A stretch of 64,000 nt of DNA from Archangium primigenium (GCF_016904885.1 NZ_JADWYI010000001.1:3720001-3784000), one strand, 5' to 3'; positions 8,510 to 18,127 are shown, counted from the first letter of the stretch. Program-made: numbers and translations. Notes: generated by a model from the letters alone, not told the origin.

Positions 8510-10071
8510 GCGAGTCCTCCAGCGGCCCCGCCCTGTCCCTGCTCCTGCTGGAGGACAGTGCCCTGGACGCGGAGCTCATCCTCGCGCGTTTCGAGGAGGT
8601 GGGCTGGTCGCTCCAGGCGCGGCGCGTGGAGGACCGGACCGGCTTCCTCCAGGCGCTCGAGCACGGCGGCTTCGAGCTCATCCTGTCGGACTACAACGTG
8701 CCGGGCTTCGATGGCGCGAGCGCCCTGGCCGCCGCGCGCGAGCGGTGTCCGGACACGCCCTTCCTGTTCGTATCGGGGGCGCTGGGCGAGGAGCGCGCCA
8801 TCGAGCTGCTCAAGCAGGGCGCCACGGACTACGTGCTCAAGGAGCGTCTGGAGCGACTGGTGCCGTGTGTGACCCGGGCCCTGCGCGAGGCGGAGGGCGA
8901 GCGGTGGCGCAAGCGCGCCGAGGAGGCCCTGCGCGCCTCGGAGGAGCGCTACGTGCTGGCCAGCCGCGCCACCTTCGACGCCATCTGGGACTGGAATCCC
9001 CGGGACGACACCCTGCACTGGGACGACACGCTCGAGCAGGTGGTGGGCTACCGGCCCGAGGAGCTCGGACCCTCCGTGGAGGACTGGGCGCGGCTGCTCC
9101 ACCCCGAGGAGCGGGAGCGGGTGCTCGGCGGCCTCCGGGACGCCGTGGCCTCGCGCGAGGAGCGCTGGGCCGAGGAGTACCGCATCCTGCACAAGGACGG
9201 TGCCTGGCGGGACGTGGCGGACCGCGGCTACATCGTCCGGGACGCGAGCGGCCAGGCGCTGCGCATGGTGGGCGCCATGCAGGACATCTCCGAGCGCAAG
9301 CGCGCCGAGCGCGAGCGACAGCGCCTGTTGCAGGAGGCCCGGGGCCGGGCCGAGTTCGAACAGCAGCTCATGGGCATCGTGAGCCACGATTTGCGCAACC
9401 CCCTGAGCGCCATCCTCATGGCGGCCGCGCTGGTGCTGCGGCGCGAGGACGCCTCGCCGTGGCTCACCAAGACGGTCTCGCGCATCGTGTCCTCGGCGGA
9501 GCGGGCCCAGCGGATGATCCGCGACCTGCTCGACTTCACCCAGGCGCGCATGGGCTCGGGCATCCCCCTGCAGCCCGCGACGCTCAACCTGCACGAGCTG
9601 GCGCACCAGGTGGTGGAGGAGGCGCGCACGGCCCATCCCGAGCGCGAGCTGTCCTTCGTCCACCAGGGGGACGGCGCGGGGGTCTGGGACTCGGACCGCA
9701 TCGCCCAGGTGCTCTCCAACATCCTCGGCAATGCCCTGCGCTACGGCCGTGAGGGCTCGCCCGTGCGCATCGAGAGCGAGGGCCAGGGCGAACACGTACT
9801 GCTGCGGGTCCACAACCAGGGCACGCCCATTCCCCCGGAGCTGCTGCCCCGGCTCTTCGAGCCGCTCACGCGCGGCGGCACCCGGCTCTCCCCCTCCGAC
9901 CGCAGCATCGGCCTGGGCCTGTTCATCGTCCGGCAGATCGTCCTGGCCCACCGGGGCACGGTGGAGGTGCGCTCCTCCGCGGCCGAGGGCACCACGTTCA
10001 CCGTGCGCCTGCCGCGCGTGCCTCCCGCCTCCGCCGCCCAGGCCTCCGTGCTATCCCCCGAGGGGTCATGA
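8506..10071 (+). CDS. Hybrid sensor histidine kinase: REC-PAS-HisKA-HATPase
   Basis: 521 residues. An N-terminal receiver (about 9-125) carries Asp62 in LILSDYNVPG and a KE pair in place of the usual KP after the last strand (YVLKERL). One PAS domain (about 150-265) is followed by a short coiled coil and the kinase core, with His294 in VSHDLRNPLS, an N-box in NILGNALRYG and GLGLFIVRQI. The G1 box is eroded: the usual DNG is replaced by HNQGTPIP, which is common in this subfamily. It begins inside the stop of the response regulator (ATGA) and ends inside the start of the prephenate dehydratase gene (ATGA). No transmembrane segment is seen. Confidence 0.92.
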   Translation: MSESSSGPALSLLLLEDSALDAELILARFEEVGWSLQARRVEDRTGFLQALEHGGFELILSDYNVPGFDGASALAAARERCPDTPFLFVSGALGEERAIELLKQGATDYVLKERLERLVPCVTRALREAEGERWRKRAEEALRASEERYVLASRATFDAIWDWNPRDDTLHWDDTLEQVVGYRPEELGPSVEDWARLLHPEERERVLGGLRDAVASREERWAEEYRILHKDGAWRDVADRGYIVRDASGQALRMVGAMQDISERKRAERERQRLLQEARGRAEFEQQLMGIVSHDLRNPLSAILMAAALVLRREDASPWLTKTVSRIVSSAERAQRMIRDLLDFTQARMGSGIPLQPATLNLHELAHQVVEEARTAHPERELSFVHQGDGAGVWDSDRIAQVLSNILGNALRYGREGSPVRIESEGQGEHVLLRVHNQGTPIPPELLPRLFEPLTRGGTRLSPSDRSIGLGLFIVRQIVLAHRGTVEVRSSAAEGTTFTVRLPRVPPASAAQASVLSPEGS

Positions 10072-10904
10072 AGCGCATCGCGCTGTTGGGGCCGGGGACG
10101 TTCTCCGAGGAGTCCGCGCGCCATTTCCTCGGGGCGGTGCCGTACGTGCTCCAGCCCTGCAAGCTCATCGCCGAGGTGTTCCAGGCGGTCGTCGCGGGCC
10201 ACGCGGACCTGGGCGTCATCCCCATCGAGAACACGCTGGAGGGCTCGGTCAGCCAGCACCTGGACTGGCTGGTGCATGACGTGGCGCTGCCCATCCAGGC
10301 CGAGTGGGTGTACCCCATCACCATGAACCTGATGGGTCGCGCGGGCCCCCTGGAGGCCATCCGCGAGGTGCTGTCCCACCCGGTGGCGCTCGGCCAGTGC
10401 CGCGAGTTCCTGCGCGCGCGCCTGCCCCAGGCGGAGGCCATTCCGGTGAGCTCCACGGCCGAGGGGGCGCGGCTGGTGAAACAGCGCGCGTCCGAGCCCG
10501 GGCTGGCCGCCATCGGCAGTGCCGCGTCCGCGGCGCTCCATGGCCTGGACACCCTGGCCGAGCACATCGAGGACCATCCGGACAACGCCACGCGCTTCCT
10601 GCTGGTGGGCCCCGAGCCCCTGGCGCTCGCGCGTCCGGGCCGCGCCAAGACGAGCCTCCTGGTGACGCTGCCCGCGGACTTCCCGGGCGCGCTGCACCAG
10701 GTGCTGTCCGTGTTCGCGCGCCAGCGCATCAACCTGGTGCGCATCGAGTCGCGGCCCACGCGCAAGCGCCTGGGCAACTACTTCTTCTTCATCGACGTCG
10801 ATTCGCCCCTGTCCGCGCCCCCCATGCCCGAGGCCCTGTCCGAGATCGAGTCCCTCGGCTGTTCGGTGCGGGTGCTGGGGTCCTACCTCAGCCACGGAGT
10901 CTAG
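10068..10904 (+). CDS. pheA: Prephenate dehydratase with ACT domain
   Basis: 278 residues; makes phenylpyruvate from prephenate in phenylalanine synthesis. The catalytic domain (about 1-180) has GTFSEESA near the start, IPIENTLEGSV, and the catalytic Thr175 in the TRF motif (NATRFLLV). A C-terminal ACT domain (about 198-275) contains the ESRP motif (RIESRPTRK) used for feedback binding of phenylalanine. There is no chorismate mutase domain. Its ATG overlaps the stop of the sensor kinase by four bases, an unusual link between signalling and amino acid synthesis. A second dehydratase with a mutase domain follows after six bases, so the two may divide the work or one may be regulatory. Confidence 0.92.
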   Translation: MKRIALLGPGTFSEESARHFLGAVPYVLQPCKLIAEVFQAVVAGHADLGVIPIENTLEGSVSQHLDWLVHDVALPIQAEWVYPITMNLMGRAGPLEAIREVLSHPVALGQCREFLRARLPQAEAIPVSSTAEGARLVKQRASEPGLAAIGSAASAALHGLDTLAEHIEDHPDNATRFLLVGPEPLALARPGRAKTSLLVTLPADFPGALHQVLSVFARQRINLVRIESRPTRKRLGNYFFFIDVDSPLSAPPMPEALSEIESLGCSVRVLGSYLSHGV

Positions 10905-10910
10905 GCCGCC

Positions 10911-12053
10911 ATGTCGGATGTTGTGGATCTGCAGCAGTTGCGTGTCGCCATCGAGCAGGTGGACGAGGATCTCCTCGATGCCCTGCGCCGTCGCATGGAC
11001 CTGGCCGAGGACATCGCCCGCTCCAAGCTCTCCACCGCCTCGCCCATCCGCGACCAGCGGCGCGAGGATCTGCTGCTGCGCCGCATCCGGACCGCCGCCA
11101 TGGCGCGCAAGCTGGATCCGCACGAAGTGGAGCGGCTCTACCGCTTCATCATGGAGATGTCCGTGGCGCGGCAGCACGCGTGGGTGACGGGGCTGGAGAG
11201 CACGCCCCTGCGCGTGGCCTACCCCGGCATGGAGGGCTCCTACAGCCACCTGATGGCCCACAAGCGCTACGCGGGCCGGCAGGGCGGGGTGTTCCTGTCC
11301 GGCTTCGACACGCCCCGCCAGGCGGTGGATGCGCTGCGCCAGGGCGAGGTGGACCTGGCGCTCCTGCCCATCGAGAACACCACCGCGGGCGCGATGTACG
11401 AGACCTACGACGCGCTCGCGGAGGAGGGCGTCACCCTCATCGCGGAGCTGGTGGACCAGGTGCAGCACCGGCTGCTGGGCCTGCCGGGCGCCACCCTGAA
11501 GACGCTGCACACCGTGCGCTCCCACCCCCAGGCCCTCATCCAGTGCGAGGCCTTCTTCCGCGAGCACCTGCCGCACGTGCGCCTGCTGCCGGACGTGGAC
11601 ACGGGCGGCGCGGCGCAGCGGGTGCGTGAGGCGAACGATCCGGGGATCGCCGCCATCGCGAGCGACTCCGCGGCGCAGCGCTTCGGCCTGGACGTCCTGG
11701 CGCGTGAGCTCCAGGACCGCAAGGGGGACTTCACGCGCTTCGTGGAGGTGGCGCGCGCCCCCACGCCCCTGCCCGCGGACGTGCCCTGCAAGACGTCCCT
11801 CGTCATGGTGCTGGAGAACAAGCCGGGCACCCTGGGCAAGGCGCTGCTCGCCCTGGCCGAGCGAGGGGTGAACCTCGCCCGGCTCGAGTCCCGGCCGCTG
11901 CCGGGCTCCCCCTGGGCCTACCGCTTCTTCCTGGACCTGGAGGGGCATGCCGCCTCGGCGCCCATCGAGGCGGTGCTGCGCGACCTGCAACCCTACACCC
12001 AGTCCATGCGCCTGTTGGGCACCTACCCGCGCGTGGACCTCTTGCCGGGCTGA
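10911..12053 (+). CDS. pheA: Bifunctional chorismate mutase / prephenate dehydratase (P-protein)
   Basis: 380 residues. Residues 1-90 are an AroQ-type chorismate mutase: the expected Arg, Lys, Asp, Arg, Glu and Gln positions can be matched (QLRVAIEQVD, ARSKL, IRDQRRED, SVARQ). Residues about 98-280 are a prephenate dehydratase with LPIENTTAG and the catalytic Thr275 in DFTRFVEV. An ACT domain (about 292-370) carries ARLESRPLPG. This is the usual P-protein order and length. The dehydratase is diverged from its neighbour, including AGAM where EGSV is common. Its stop directly abuts the stop of the convergent M4 peptidase gene with no spacer. Confidence 0.92.
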   Translation: MSDVVDLQQLRVAIEQVDEDLLDALRRRMDLAEDIARSKLSTASPIRDQRREDLLLRRIRTAAMARKLDPHEVERLYRFIMEMSVARQHAWVTGLESTPLRVAYPGMEGSYSHLMAHKRYAGRQGGVFLSGFDTPRQAVDALRQGEVDLALLPIENTTAGAMYETYDALAEEGVTLIAELVDQVQHRLLGLPGATLKTLHTVRSHPQALIQCEAFFREHLPHVRLLPDVDTGGAAQRVREANDPGIAAIASDSAAQRFGLDVLARELQDRKGDFTRFVEVARAPTPLPADVPCKTSLVMVLENKPGTLGKALLALAERGVNLARLESRPLPGSPWAYRFFLDLEGHAASAPIEAVLRDLQPYTQSMRLLGTYPRVDLLPG

Positions 12054-13886
12054 TTACTTCTTGGACTCGACGCCCACCGCGCTCCAGGCGTCCTTCACCT
12101 TCTGCACTTCCACCGAGTTGGCGCCGTGCAGGTCCGTGGCCGCCTTGATGGTGGCCTCCCGCGCCTGGGCGAAGGTGGTCTCCGGCGTCATGTACGTGGT
12201 GAGGGCGCGGCCGAAGATCTTCAGGCTCTTGTCCATGCCGATGCCGTCCTTCACCGACAGGCCGGAGGTGCGGTTCTTGCCGCCCTCGGTGAGCAGGTAG
12301 AAGGCGTTGTTGGCGATGCCGCTCGAGCCGTGGACCTCGGTCTGCTTCGGGTAGTTCTTGTAGTTGTCGACCGAGTAGCCGTCCTGGGTCGGGTCGTCCA
12401 TGTAGCGCAGGGCGTCGTCGGTGCCGTTGCCCGGCGTCCACGCGTCCTCGCCCACCTTCCAGTCGAACTTGACGCTCGGGTTCTTCTGCGAGGCGTACCA
12501 CTCCACGCCCGCGCCCATGATGTCGCTGAAGGACTCGTTGAGGCCGCCGGACTCGCCCTCGTAGACGAGGCCCGCGGTGCGCTCGGTCAGGCCGTGGGCG
12601 ATTTCATGGCCCGCGATGTCCAGCGTGGTGAGCGGCCCCGCGTCCTTGCCGTCGCCATCGCCGTAGCTCATCTTCTCGCCATCCCAGAAGGCGTTGACGA
12701 GGTTCTTGTCCACGTGGACGTAGGACACGAGCTTCTCGCCCTTGCCGTCCAGGGAGTTGCGGCCGAGCACGTCCTTGAGGAAGTCGTACGTCATCTCCGC
12801 GCCGTAGTGCGCGTCCACCGCCGCCTTGGTGCGCGCGTTGTCACCGGACTCGCCCCACACGTCGTTCTTGTCGGTGAACTGCGTCTTGCCGCTCGCGTTG
12901 GCCTTGTTGTTGCCGTCGTAGGTCACCACGCCGTTGCCGCGCGAGCTGTCCTCGAGCGTGTAGGTGCCGTTGGCCTGCTTCGTGGTGGAGAGGTCCACCT
13001 TGCCGCTGTAGAGCGTGGTGTCGTCCGCCTTGCCCGTCGTGGGCAGCGAGGGCGAGGAGGGCGAGGAGGGCGTGGCGGCGCCGGGGGTGGAGGCGCGGGC
13101 CTTGGCGGCCTCCACCTCGTGGGCGAAGCCGCCCATCTGGTCGAAGCTGCGCACGAGCTCGCCGCTGTTGGCGTCCACGAAGTAGTTCATGCGGCGCGGC
13201 TCCTCGCCGGCCTTGAAGTCCGAGAGCTTGTCGAGCTTGACGTGGAAGGCGGCGTGGTACTGGCCGTCGTTGCCCTTGACGATGACGCGCTCGGAGGAGG
13301 GCGCGCGGGTGGACTCCTGACCGAAGGCCTTCTGGGCCACGGCGAGCGCGTCCTGGGCGGACAGCTTCGTGGAGGAGGAGCCCAGGCCGGCGGGGATGTT
13401 GGACAGGGCGCCGGTGACGCCCGCCACCTGACCGTCCTTGTCCAGGTGGCTGATGACCTGCTCGCCGAACACCTTCACGCCCTCGCTCTGGCGGTCCAGG
13501 CGCACGTGCGTCATGCCGAGGTCATCCGTGAAGACCTGGTTGGGCTTGACCGAGGCGGCCACCGGGGCGCCGGGGACGATGCCGCGCTGGTTGAGGCGGG
13601 TGGCCTGGAGGAAGTCCACCGACTTCTGGATGGCGGACTGGGCCTGCTGGCTGTCCAGGGACAGGGGGCCGGTGCTCTGGGCGGCCGAGGCGACATTCGC
13701 GGCCGAGCGCTTCACCGCGGGCGTGGCGGCGGCGGTGGTGAAGGTGGAGACCTGGGCGAAGCCCTGGGCGGCCTTGGGCGCCGCGGCGGCGGGGGCGGCG
13801 GCCGGCGCCTGGGGGGCGGCGGGCGCGGCGGGCGTGGCGGCAACGGCGGGAGCGGAGACCGGGGTCTGCTTGTTGGAGACGATCAT
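12054..13886 (-). CDS. M4 family (thermolysin-like) zinc metallopeptidase without a recognisable signal peptide
   Basis: 610 residues. The zinc site is intact: His427 and His431 with Glu428 in HEIAHG, third ligand Glu451 in GGLNESFSD, and the catalytic His region VHGSSGIANNAFYLL. The pro-region (about 75-290) has FTP-like and PepSY-like parts, for example TDDLGMTHVRLDRQ. The first 60 residues are Ala/Pro-rich with no hydrophobic core, unlike the classical secretion signal of the family. The start is supported by AGAAGG eight bases upstream of the ATG, so a missed leader is unlikely. It is divergent from the M28 peptidase, with which it shares a 327-base region. It is probably an exported degradative enzyme, but the export route is unclear. 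Confidence 0.92.
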   Translation of the reverse strand: MIVSNKQTPVSAPAVAATPAAPAAPQAPAAAPAAAAPKAAQGFAQVSTFTTAAATPAVKRSAANVASAAQSTGPLSLDSQQAQSAIQKSVDFLQATRLNQRGIVPGAPVAASVKPNQVFTDDLGMTHVRLDRQSEGVKVFGEQVISHLDKDGQVAGVTGALSNIPAGLGSSSTKLSAQDALAVAQKAFGQESTRAPSSERVIVKGNDGQYHAAFHVKLDKLSDFKAGEEPRRMNYFVDANSGELVRSFDQMGGFAHEVEAAKARASTPGAATPSSPSSPSLPTTGKADDTTLYSGKVDLSTTKQANGTYTLEDSSRGNGVVTYDGNNKANASGKTQFTDKNDVWGESGDNARTKAAVDAHYGAEMTYDFLKDVLGRNSLDGKGEKLVSYVHVDKNLVNAFWDGEKMSYGDGDGKDAGPLTTLDIAGHEIAHGLTERTAGLVYEGESGGLNESFSDIMGAGVEWYASQKNPSVKFDWKVGEDAWTPGNGTDDALRYMDDPTQDGYSVDNYKNYPKQTEVHGSSGIANNAFYLLTEGGKNRTSGLSVKDGIGMDKSLKIFGRALTTYMTPETTFAQAREATIKAATDLHGANSVEVQKVKDAWSAVGVESKK

Positions 13887-14213
13887 GACGGCGCCTTCTT
13901 TCGATGGTCGACCCAGGGTGGGAGGGAGTCACCCTGTGTGGTTGATGTGCGCCATGTAGAGCATGATGTGTGCCATGCACCGCATCCCACCGACTCCCGC
14001 GCCAAATACTTGATTTTGTTCTCGGACGCCCGCACACGGAGGGATTCAGGTGGTGACTGTGGTCATCACACCTACGTTGTCGCCACGCGTCCGTGCCTCG
14101 GAGAAGGGGCCTGGTGACAGGTGTCACCGGGCGGTGACTGCGGTTGTTACGTCCCGTCACGAAGCGCGCGCGGCGGCGTGTGCTGGCTTCGTGCCCCATG
14201 GTAGGGCTCGTGC
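13887..14213. other. Intergenic region between divergent M4 and M28 peptidase genes
   Basis: This stretch holds the promoters of both peptidase genes. No reading frame or RNA gene of conviction was found. It is more AT-rich than its surroundings around 14000-14035 and contains several GGTGAC/GTCACC elements near the M28 end, described separately. Confidence 0.6.
14052..14140. promoter_or_regulatory. Cluster of GGTGAC-type elements, candidate operator
   Basis: GGTGACTG occurs at 14052 and again at 14133. Between them, 14113-14128 is an inverted repeat GGTGACA-GG-TGTCACC with seven perfect pairs. A further GTCAC lies at 14156-14160. Such spacing suggests a dimeric regulator acting on the M28 gene, which starts at 14214, or on both peptidase genes. 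The protein that binds is unknown. Confidence 0.4.
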
Positions 14214-15896
14214 ATGACGCGCTCGTTGGTGGTCCTCGTGTCCTGGGTGCTCCTCGTGGGCGGCGCCCGGGCCCAGTCGCCCCGGGCCTCGGAGGTGTCG
14301 GCGGCGAAGACGCTGGCGGCGGACAAGCTCCGGGCCCACATCGACTTCCTGGCCTCGGACCTGTTGGAGGGGCGGGGGCCGGGCACCCGCGGCGATGCCC
14401 TGACGCAGCTCTACCTGTCCACGCGCTTCCAGGAGCTGGGCCTCCGGCCGGGCGCGCCGGAGGGGGGCTACCTCCAGCCCTTCGAGCTGGTGGGGGTGAC
14501 GGGTCATCCGGACACGATGACCTTCCGCGCGGGCACGGACACGGCCGCCCTGGCCTTCGGGGCGGACTTCATCGCCAGCTCCGGCCACTCGTCCGAGCGC
14601 AGTGAGCTGAAGGCCTCGCCCCTGGTCTTCGTGGGCTACGGCATCCAGGCGCCCGAGTATCAGTGGGACGACTTCAAGGGCATGGACCTGAGGGGCAAGA
14701 CGCTCCTCATCCTCAACAACGATCCCGAGGACGACCCCGCGCTCTTCGGGGGCAAGACGCGGCTGTGGTACGGCCGGTGGGACTACAAATACGAGCAGGC
14801 GCGCAAGCAGGGCGCGGCGGGCGCCATCCTCCTGCACACCACGCCGAGCGCGGGCTATCCGTGGCAGGTGGTGCGCACGTCGTGGACGGGCGAGCAGTTC
14901 GAGCTGCCGGCCCCGGCGGGCGGCGAGGGCGAGCGCCTGCAGGTGCGGGGCTGGACGACGGAGGAGGCCACGCGCCGGGTGTTCCAGCTCGCCGGGCATG
15001 ACCTGGACGCGCTGCGCCTGGCGGCCAACCGGCGCGACTTCCAGCCGGTGGCCCTGGGCATCACGGTCTCCACGGGTTTCGACAACCAGGTGCGCCGCCG
15101 CGCCACGGCGAACGTGCTGGGCCTGTTGCCGGGCAGTGACCCCGCGCTCGCGCGCGAGGTGGTGCTCTACACCGCGCACCACGATCACCTGGGGCTCAAG
15201 GCGGACGCGAAGCCGGGCGAGGACGCCATCTACAACGGCGCGGTGGACAACGCGTCCGGCGTGGCGGCGCTGCTCGAGGTGGCGCGCGCCTTCACGCTGC
15301 TGCCCCAGGCGCCCGCGCGCTCCATCCTCTTCGCCGCCGTGGCGGCCGAGGAGCAGGGCCTGCTGGGCTCGGGCTACCTCGCCGAGCACCTGCCCATGCC
15401 CGCGGGCCGGGTGGCGGCCAACATCAACATGGACGGGCTCAACATCCACGGCCGCACCCGGGACGTGACGGTCATCGGACTGGGCAAGAGCTCGCTGGAC
15501 AAGCCGCTCACCGCCCTGGTGCGGGCCCAGGGGCGGGGGGTCAAGCCGGACCAGCTGCCGGACCGGGGCTTCTTCTACCGCTCGGACCAGTTCAGCTTCG
15601 CCAAGAAGGGCATCCCCACGGTTTATTTCAGCAGTGGCGTGGACTTCATCGGCCGCCCGGCGGGTTGGGGGAAGGCCCGCCGGGAACTCTGGGAGCGCGA
15701 GCACTACCACCAGCCCTCGGACGAGCTGGGGCCGGAGACCAACCTGGAGGGCGCGGTGGAGGACGTCCAGCTCTTCTTCCTGCTGGGCGCCCAGGTGGCG
15801 CGCACCCGGGAGCCGCCCCGCTGGAACCCGGGGGACGAGTTCGAGGCGCCCCGGCTGCGCTCGCTCGAACTCCTGAAATCCGGGGGAGCGCAATAG
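14214..15896 (+). CDS. Secreted M28 family zinc aminopeptidase
   Basis: 560 residues with a clear signal peptide (about 1-21, ending GARAQS). A protease-associated type insert lies between about 90 and 260 (VFVGYGIQAPEY is typical). The M28 co-catalytic zinc ligands can be followed in order: His in YTAHHDHLG, Asp in AVDNASG, Glu pair in AAEEQGLLGS, Asp in NINMDGL and His in EHYHQPSDE. The family removes N-terminal residues from peptides. It should act in the periplasm or outside the cell and would complement the divergent M4 endopeptidase. An unrelated short gap separates it from uvrB. Confidence 0.92.
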   Translation: MTRSLVVLVSWVLLVGGARAQSPRASEVSAAKTLAADKLRAHIDFLASDLLEGRGPGTRGDALTQLYLSTRFQELGLRPGAPEGGYLQPFELVGVTGHPDTMTFRAGTDTAALAFGADFIASSGHSSERSELKASPLVFVGYGIQAPEYQWDDFKGMDLRGKTLLILNNDPEDDPALFGGKTRLWYGRWDYKYEQARKQGAAGAILLHTTPSAGYPWQVVRTSWTGEQFELPAPAGGEGERLQVRGWTTEEATRRVFQLAGHDLDALRLAANRRDFQPVALGITVSTGFDNQVRRRATANVLGLLPGSDPALAREVVLYTAHHDHLGLKADAKPGEDAIYNGAVDNASGVAALLEVARAFTLLPQAPARSILFAAVAAEEQGLLGSGYLAEHLPMPAGRVAANINMDGLNIHGRTRDVTVIGLGKSSLDKPLTALVRAQGRGVKPDQLPDRGFFYRSDQFSFAKKGIPTVYFSSGVDFIGRPAGWGKARRELWEREHYHQPSDELGPETNLEGAVEDVQLFFLLGAQVARTREPPRWNPGDEFEAPRLRSLELLKSGGAQ

Positions 15897-15955
15897 CCGA
15901 CGCTCCCTGATTCTTCGACGGCGCTCTCGCACGGCGGGTGTTAAACGAAGCAGCC

Positions 15956-18121
15956 ATGCCTGAGTTCCAGATCGTCAGCGACTACAAGCCCCAGGGAGAC
16001 CAACCGCGCGCCATCGCGGAGCTCACCGAGGGGGTGCTGCGCGGGGACCGCTACCAGACGCTGCTCGGCGTCACCGGGTCCGGCAAGACGTTCACGATGG
16101 CCAACCTCATCGCCAACGTGCAGCGGCCCACCCTGCTCATCGCGCACAACAAGCTGCTCGCCGCGCAGCTCTACGGGGAATACAAGGCGCTCTTCCCGCA
16201 CAACGCCGTCGAGTACTTCGTCTCCTACTTCGACTACTACCAGCCCGAGGCGTACATCCCCACCTCGGACACGTTCATCGAGAAGGACTCCTCGGTGAAC
16301 GACGAGATCGAGCGCATGCGCCACTCGGCCACGCACTCGCTGCGCACGCGCGACGACGTGCTCATCGTGGCCAGCGTGTCCTGCATCTACGGCCTCGGCA
16401 CGGCGCGCTCCTACGTGGACCTGGCGGTGACGGTGAACGTGGGCGCGGAGCTGGGCCGCGACGGCTTCATCCGCCGGCTGGTGGAGAGCCAGTACGAGCG
16501 CAACGACCTGGACTTCCACCGCGGCACGTTCCGCGCCCGGGGAGACACCGTGGAGGTGTTCCCCGCCTACGAGGAGGAGCGCGCGGTGCGCGTGAGCTTC
16601 TTCGGCGACGAGGTGGAGAAGATCTCCGAGTTCGATCCGCTGCGCGGCGTGACGCTCGGCGCGCTGGACAAGGTCGTCATCTTCCCCGCGAGCCACTACG
16701 TCACCCAGGCGGACACCCGCAAGGGCGCCATCCAGACCATCCGCGACGAGCTGACCGAGCGGCTCCAGCAGTTCCAGCGCGAGGGCAAGCTCTTGGAGGC
16801 CCAGCGGCTCGAGCAGCGCACGATGTACGACCTCGAGATGATCGAGCAGATCGGCTACTGCAACGGCATCGAGAACTACTCGCGGCACTTCTCGGGGCGT
16901 GCGGTGGGCGAGCCGCCGCCGTGCCTCATCGACTACTTCCCGCGCAACATGCTGGTGCTCATCGACGAGAGCCACCAGACGGTGTCGCAGATCGGCGCCA
17001 TGTACCGCGGAGACCGGGCGCGCAAGGAGACGCTGGTGGACCACGGCTTCCGGCTGCCGAGCGCGCTGGACAACCGGCCGCTCAAGTTCACCGAGTTCGA
17101 GGAGATGGTGCAGCAGGCCGTCTTCGTGTCGGCGACGCCGGCCGAGTACGAGTTCCAGAAGTCCAACGGCGTCGTGGTGGAGCAGATCATCCGCCCCACG
17201 GGCCTGACGGATCCGGAAGTCGAGGTGCGCCCGGCGCGCAACCAGGTGGACGACGTGCTGGAGGAGGTGCGCCTGCGCGTGGCGAAGAACGAGCGGGTGC
17301 TCGTCACCACGCTCACCAAGCGCATGGCGGAGGACCTGACGGAGTACCTCACTGAGGTGGGCGTCAAGGTGCGCTACCTGCACTCGGACATCGGCGCCAT
17401 CGAGCGCACCGCCATCATCCGCGACCTGCGCAAGGGCGAGTTCGACGTGCTCGTGGGTATCAACCTGTTGCGCGAGGGCCTGGACATCCCCGAGGTGTCG
17501 CTGGTGGCCATCTTCGACGCGGACAAGGAGGGCTTCCTGCGCAGCCACGTGTCGCTCATCCAGACCATTGGCCGCGCCGCGCGCAACATGAACGGCCACG
17601 TCATCATGTACGCGGACAACATGACGGACTCGATGAACCTGGCCATCGAGGAGACCAACCGCCGCCGCGCGGTGCAGAAGGCCCACAACGCCGAGCACGG
17701 CATCACGCCCCAGGCGGTCAAGAGCCACATCCTCGACCTGTCCGAGCAGCTCTACGACGCGGAGAACCCCAACGCGCTGCCCCTGGCGGCCGACTCGGCC
17801 AACGACGCGCTGGAGCCCAAGGAGATCAGGGCCCTCATCGCCGAGACCACCAAGGAGATGCAGCACTTCGCCGACGAGATGCAGTTCGAGAAGGCGGCGC
17901 AGATGCGCGACCGGCTCCTGTTGCTCAAGGACATGGACCTGGGCATCAAGCCCCCGAGCCGCGCGCTGCTCCGGGCGCCGGCCAAGACGGACGACGAGCC
18001 CAAGGCGGGCACCCCGGGCTCGCGCGGCGCCAAGGGCCGCCGGGGTGGGGGCAAGGGCAAGGGTGGGGGAGGCGGACCGCCCCACGGCAAGACGGGCATC
18101 GGACCCCGCAGGAGCCGCTAG
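15956..18121 (+). CDS. uvrB: Excinuclease ABC subunit B
   Basis: 721 residues from the ATG at 15956; a longer non-ATG start at 15938 is less likely. UvrB is the damage-verifying helicase-like subunit of nucleotide excision repair. Walker A is GVTGSGKT at residues 38-45, the beta-hairpin region [10 protein letters not shown] is present, LIDESH is the Walker B/DEAD equivalent, and [10 protein letters not shown] is motif VI. The UVR motif that binds UvrC lies near 635-670 ([13 protein letters not shown]). The last 40 residues are a Lys/Gly-rich tail beyond the usual end. uvrC starts six bases after the stop, so the two form an operon. Confidence 0.97.
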   Translation: MPEFQIVSDYKPQGDQPRAIAELTEGVLRGDRYQTLLGVTGSGKTFTMANLIANVQRPTLLIAHNKLLAAQLYGEYKALFPHNAVEYFVSYFDYYQPEAYIPTSDTFIEKDSSVNDEIERMRHSATHSLRTRDDVLIVASVSCIYGLGTARSYVDLAVTVNVGAELGRDGFIRRLVESQYERNDLDFHRGTFRARGDTVEVFPAYEEERAVRVSFFGDEVEKISEFDPLRGVTLGALDKVVIFPASHYVTQADTRKGAIQTIRDELTERLQQFQREGKLLEAQRLEQRTMYDLEMIEQIGYCNGIENYSRHFSGRAVGEPPPCLIDYFPRNMLVLIDESHQTVSQIGAMYRGDRARKETLVDHGFRLPSALDNRPLKFTEFEEMVQQAVFVSATPAEYEFQKSNGVVVEQIIRPTGLTDPEVEVRPARNQVDDVLEEVRLRVAKNERVLVTTLTKRMAEDLTEYLTEVGVKVRYLHSDIGAIERTAIIRDLRKGEFDVLVGINLLREGLDIPEVSLVAIFDADKEGFLRSHVSLIQTIGRAARNMNGHVIMYADNMTDSMNLAIEETNRRRAVQKAHNAEHGITPQAVKSHILDLSEQLYDAENPNALPLAADSANDALEPKEIRALIAETTKEMQHFADEMQFEKAAQMRDRLLLLKDMDLGIKPPSRALLRAPAKTDDEPKAGTPGSRGAKGRRGGGKGKGGGGGPPHGKTGIGPRRSR

Positions 18122-18127
18122 CCCCCC

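Noticed and set aside
12126..14117. Plus-strand frame of 663 codons
   Set aside because: Antisense to the M4 peptidase; Gly/Val/Arg-rich with no motif.
13887..14213. Possible RNA gene or riboswitch between the two peptidases
   Set aside because: Only short inverted repeats were seen; no tRNA-like or known riboswitch fold could be drawn.
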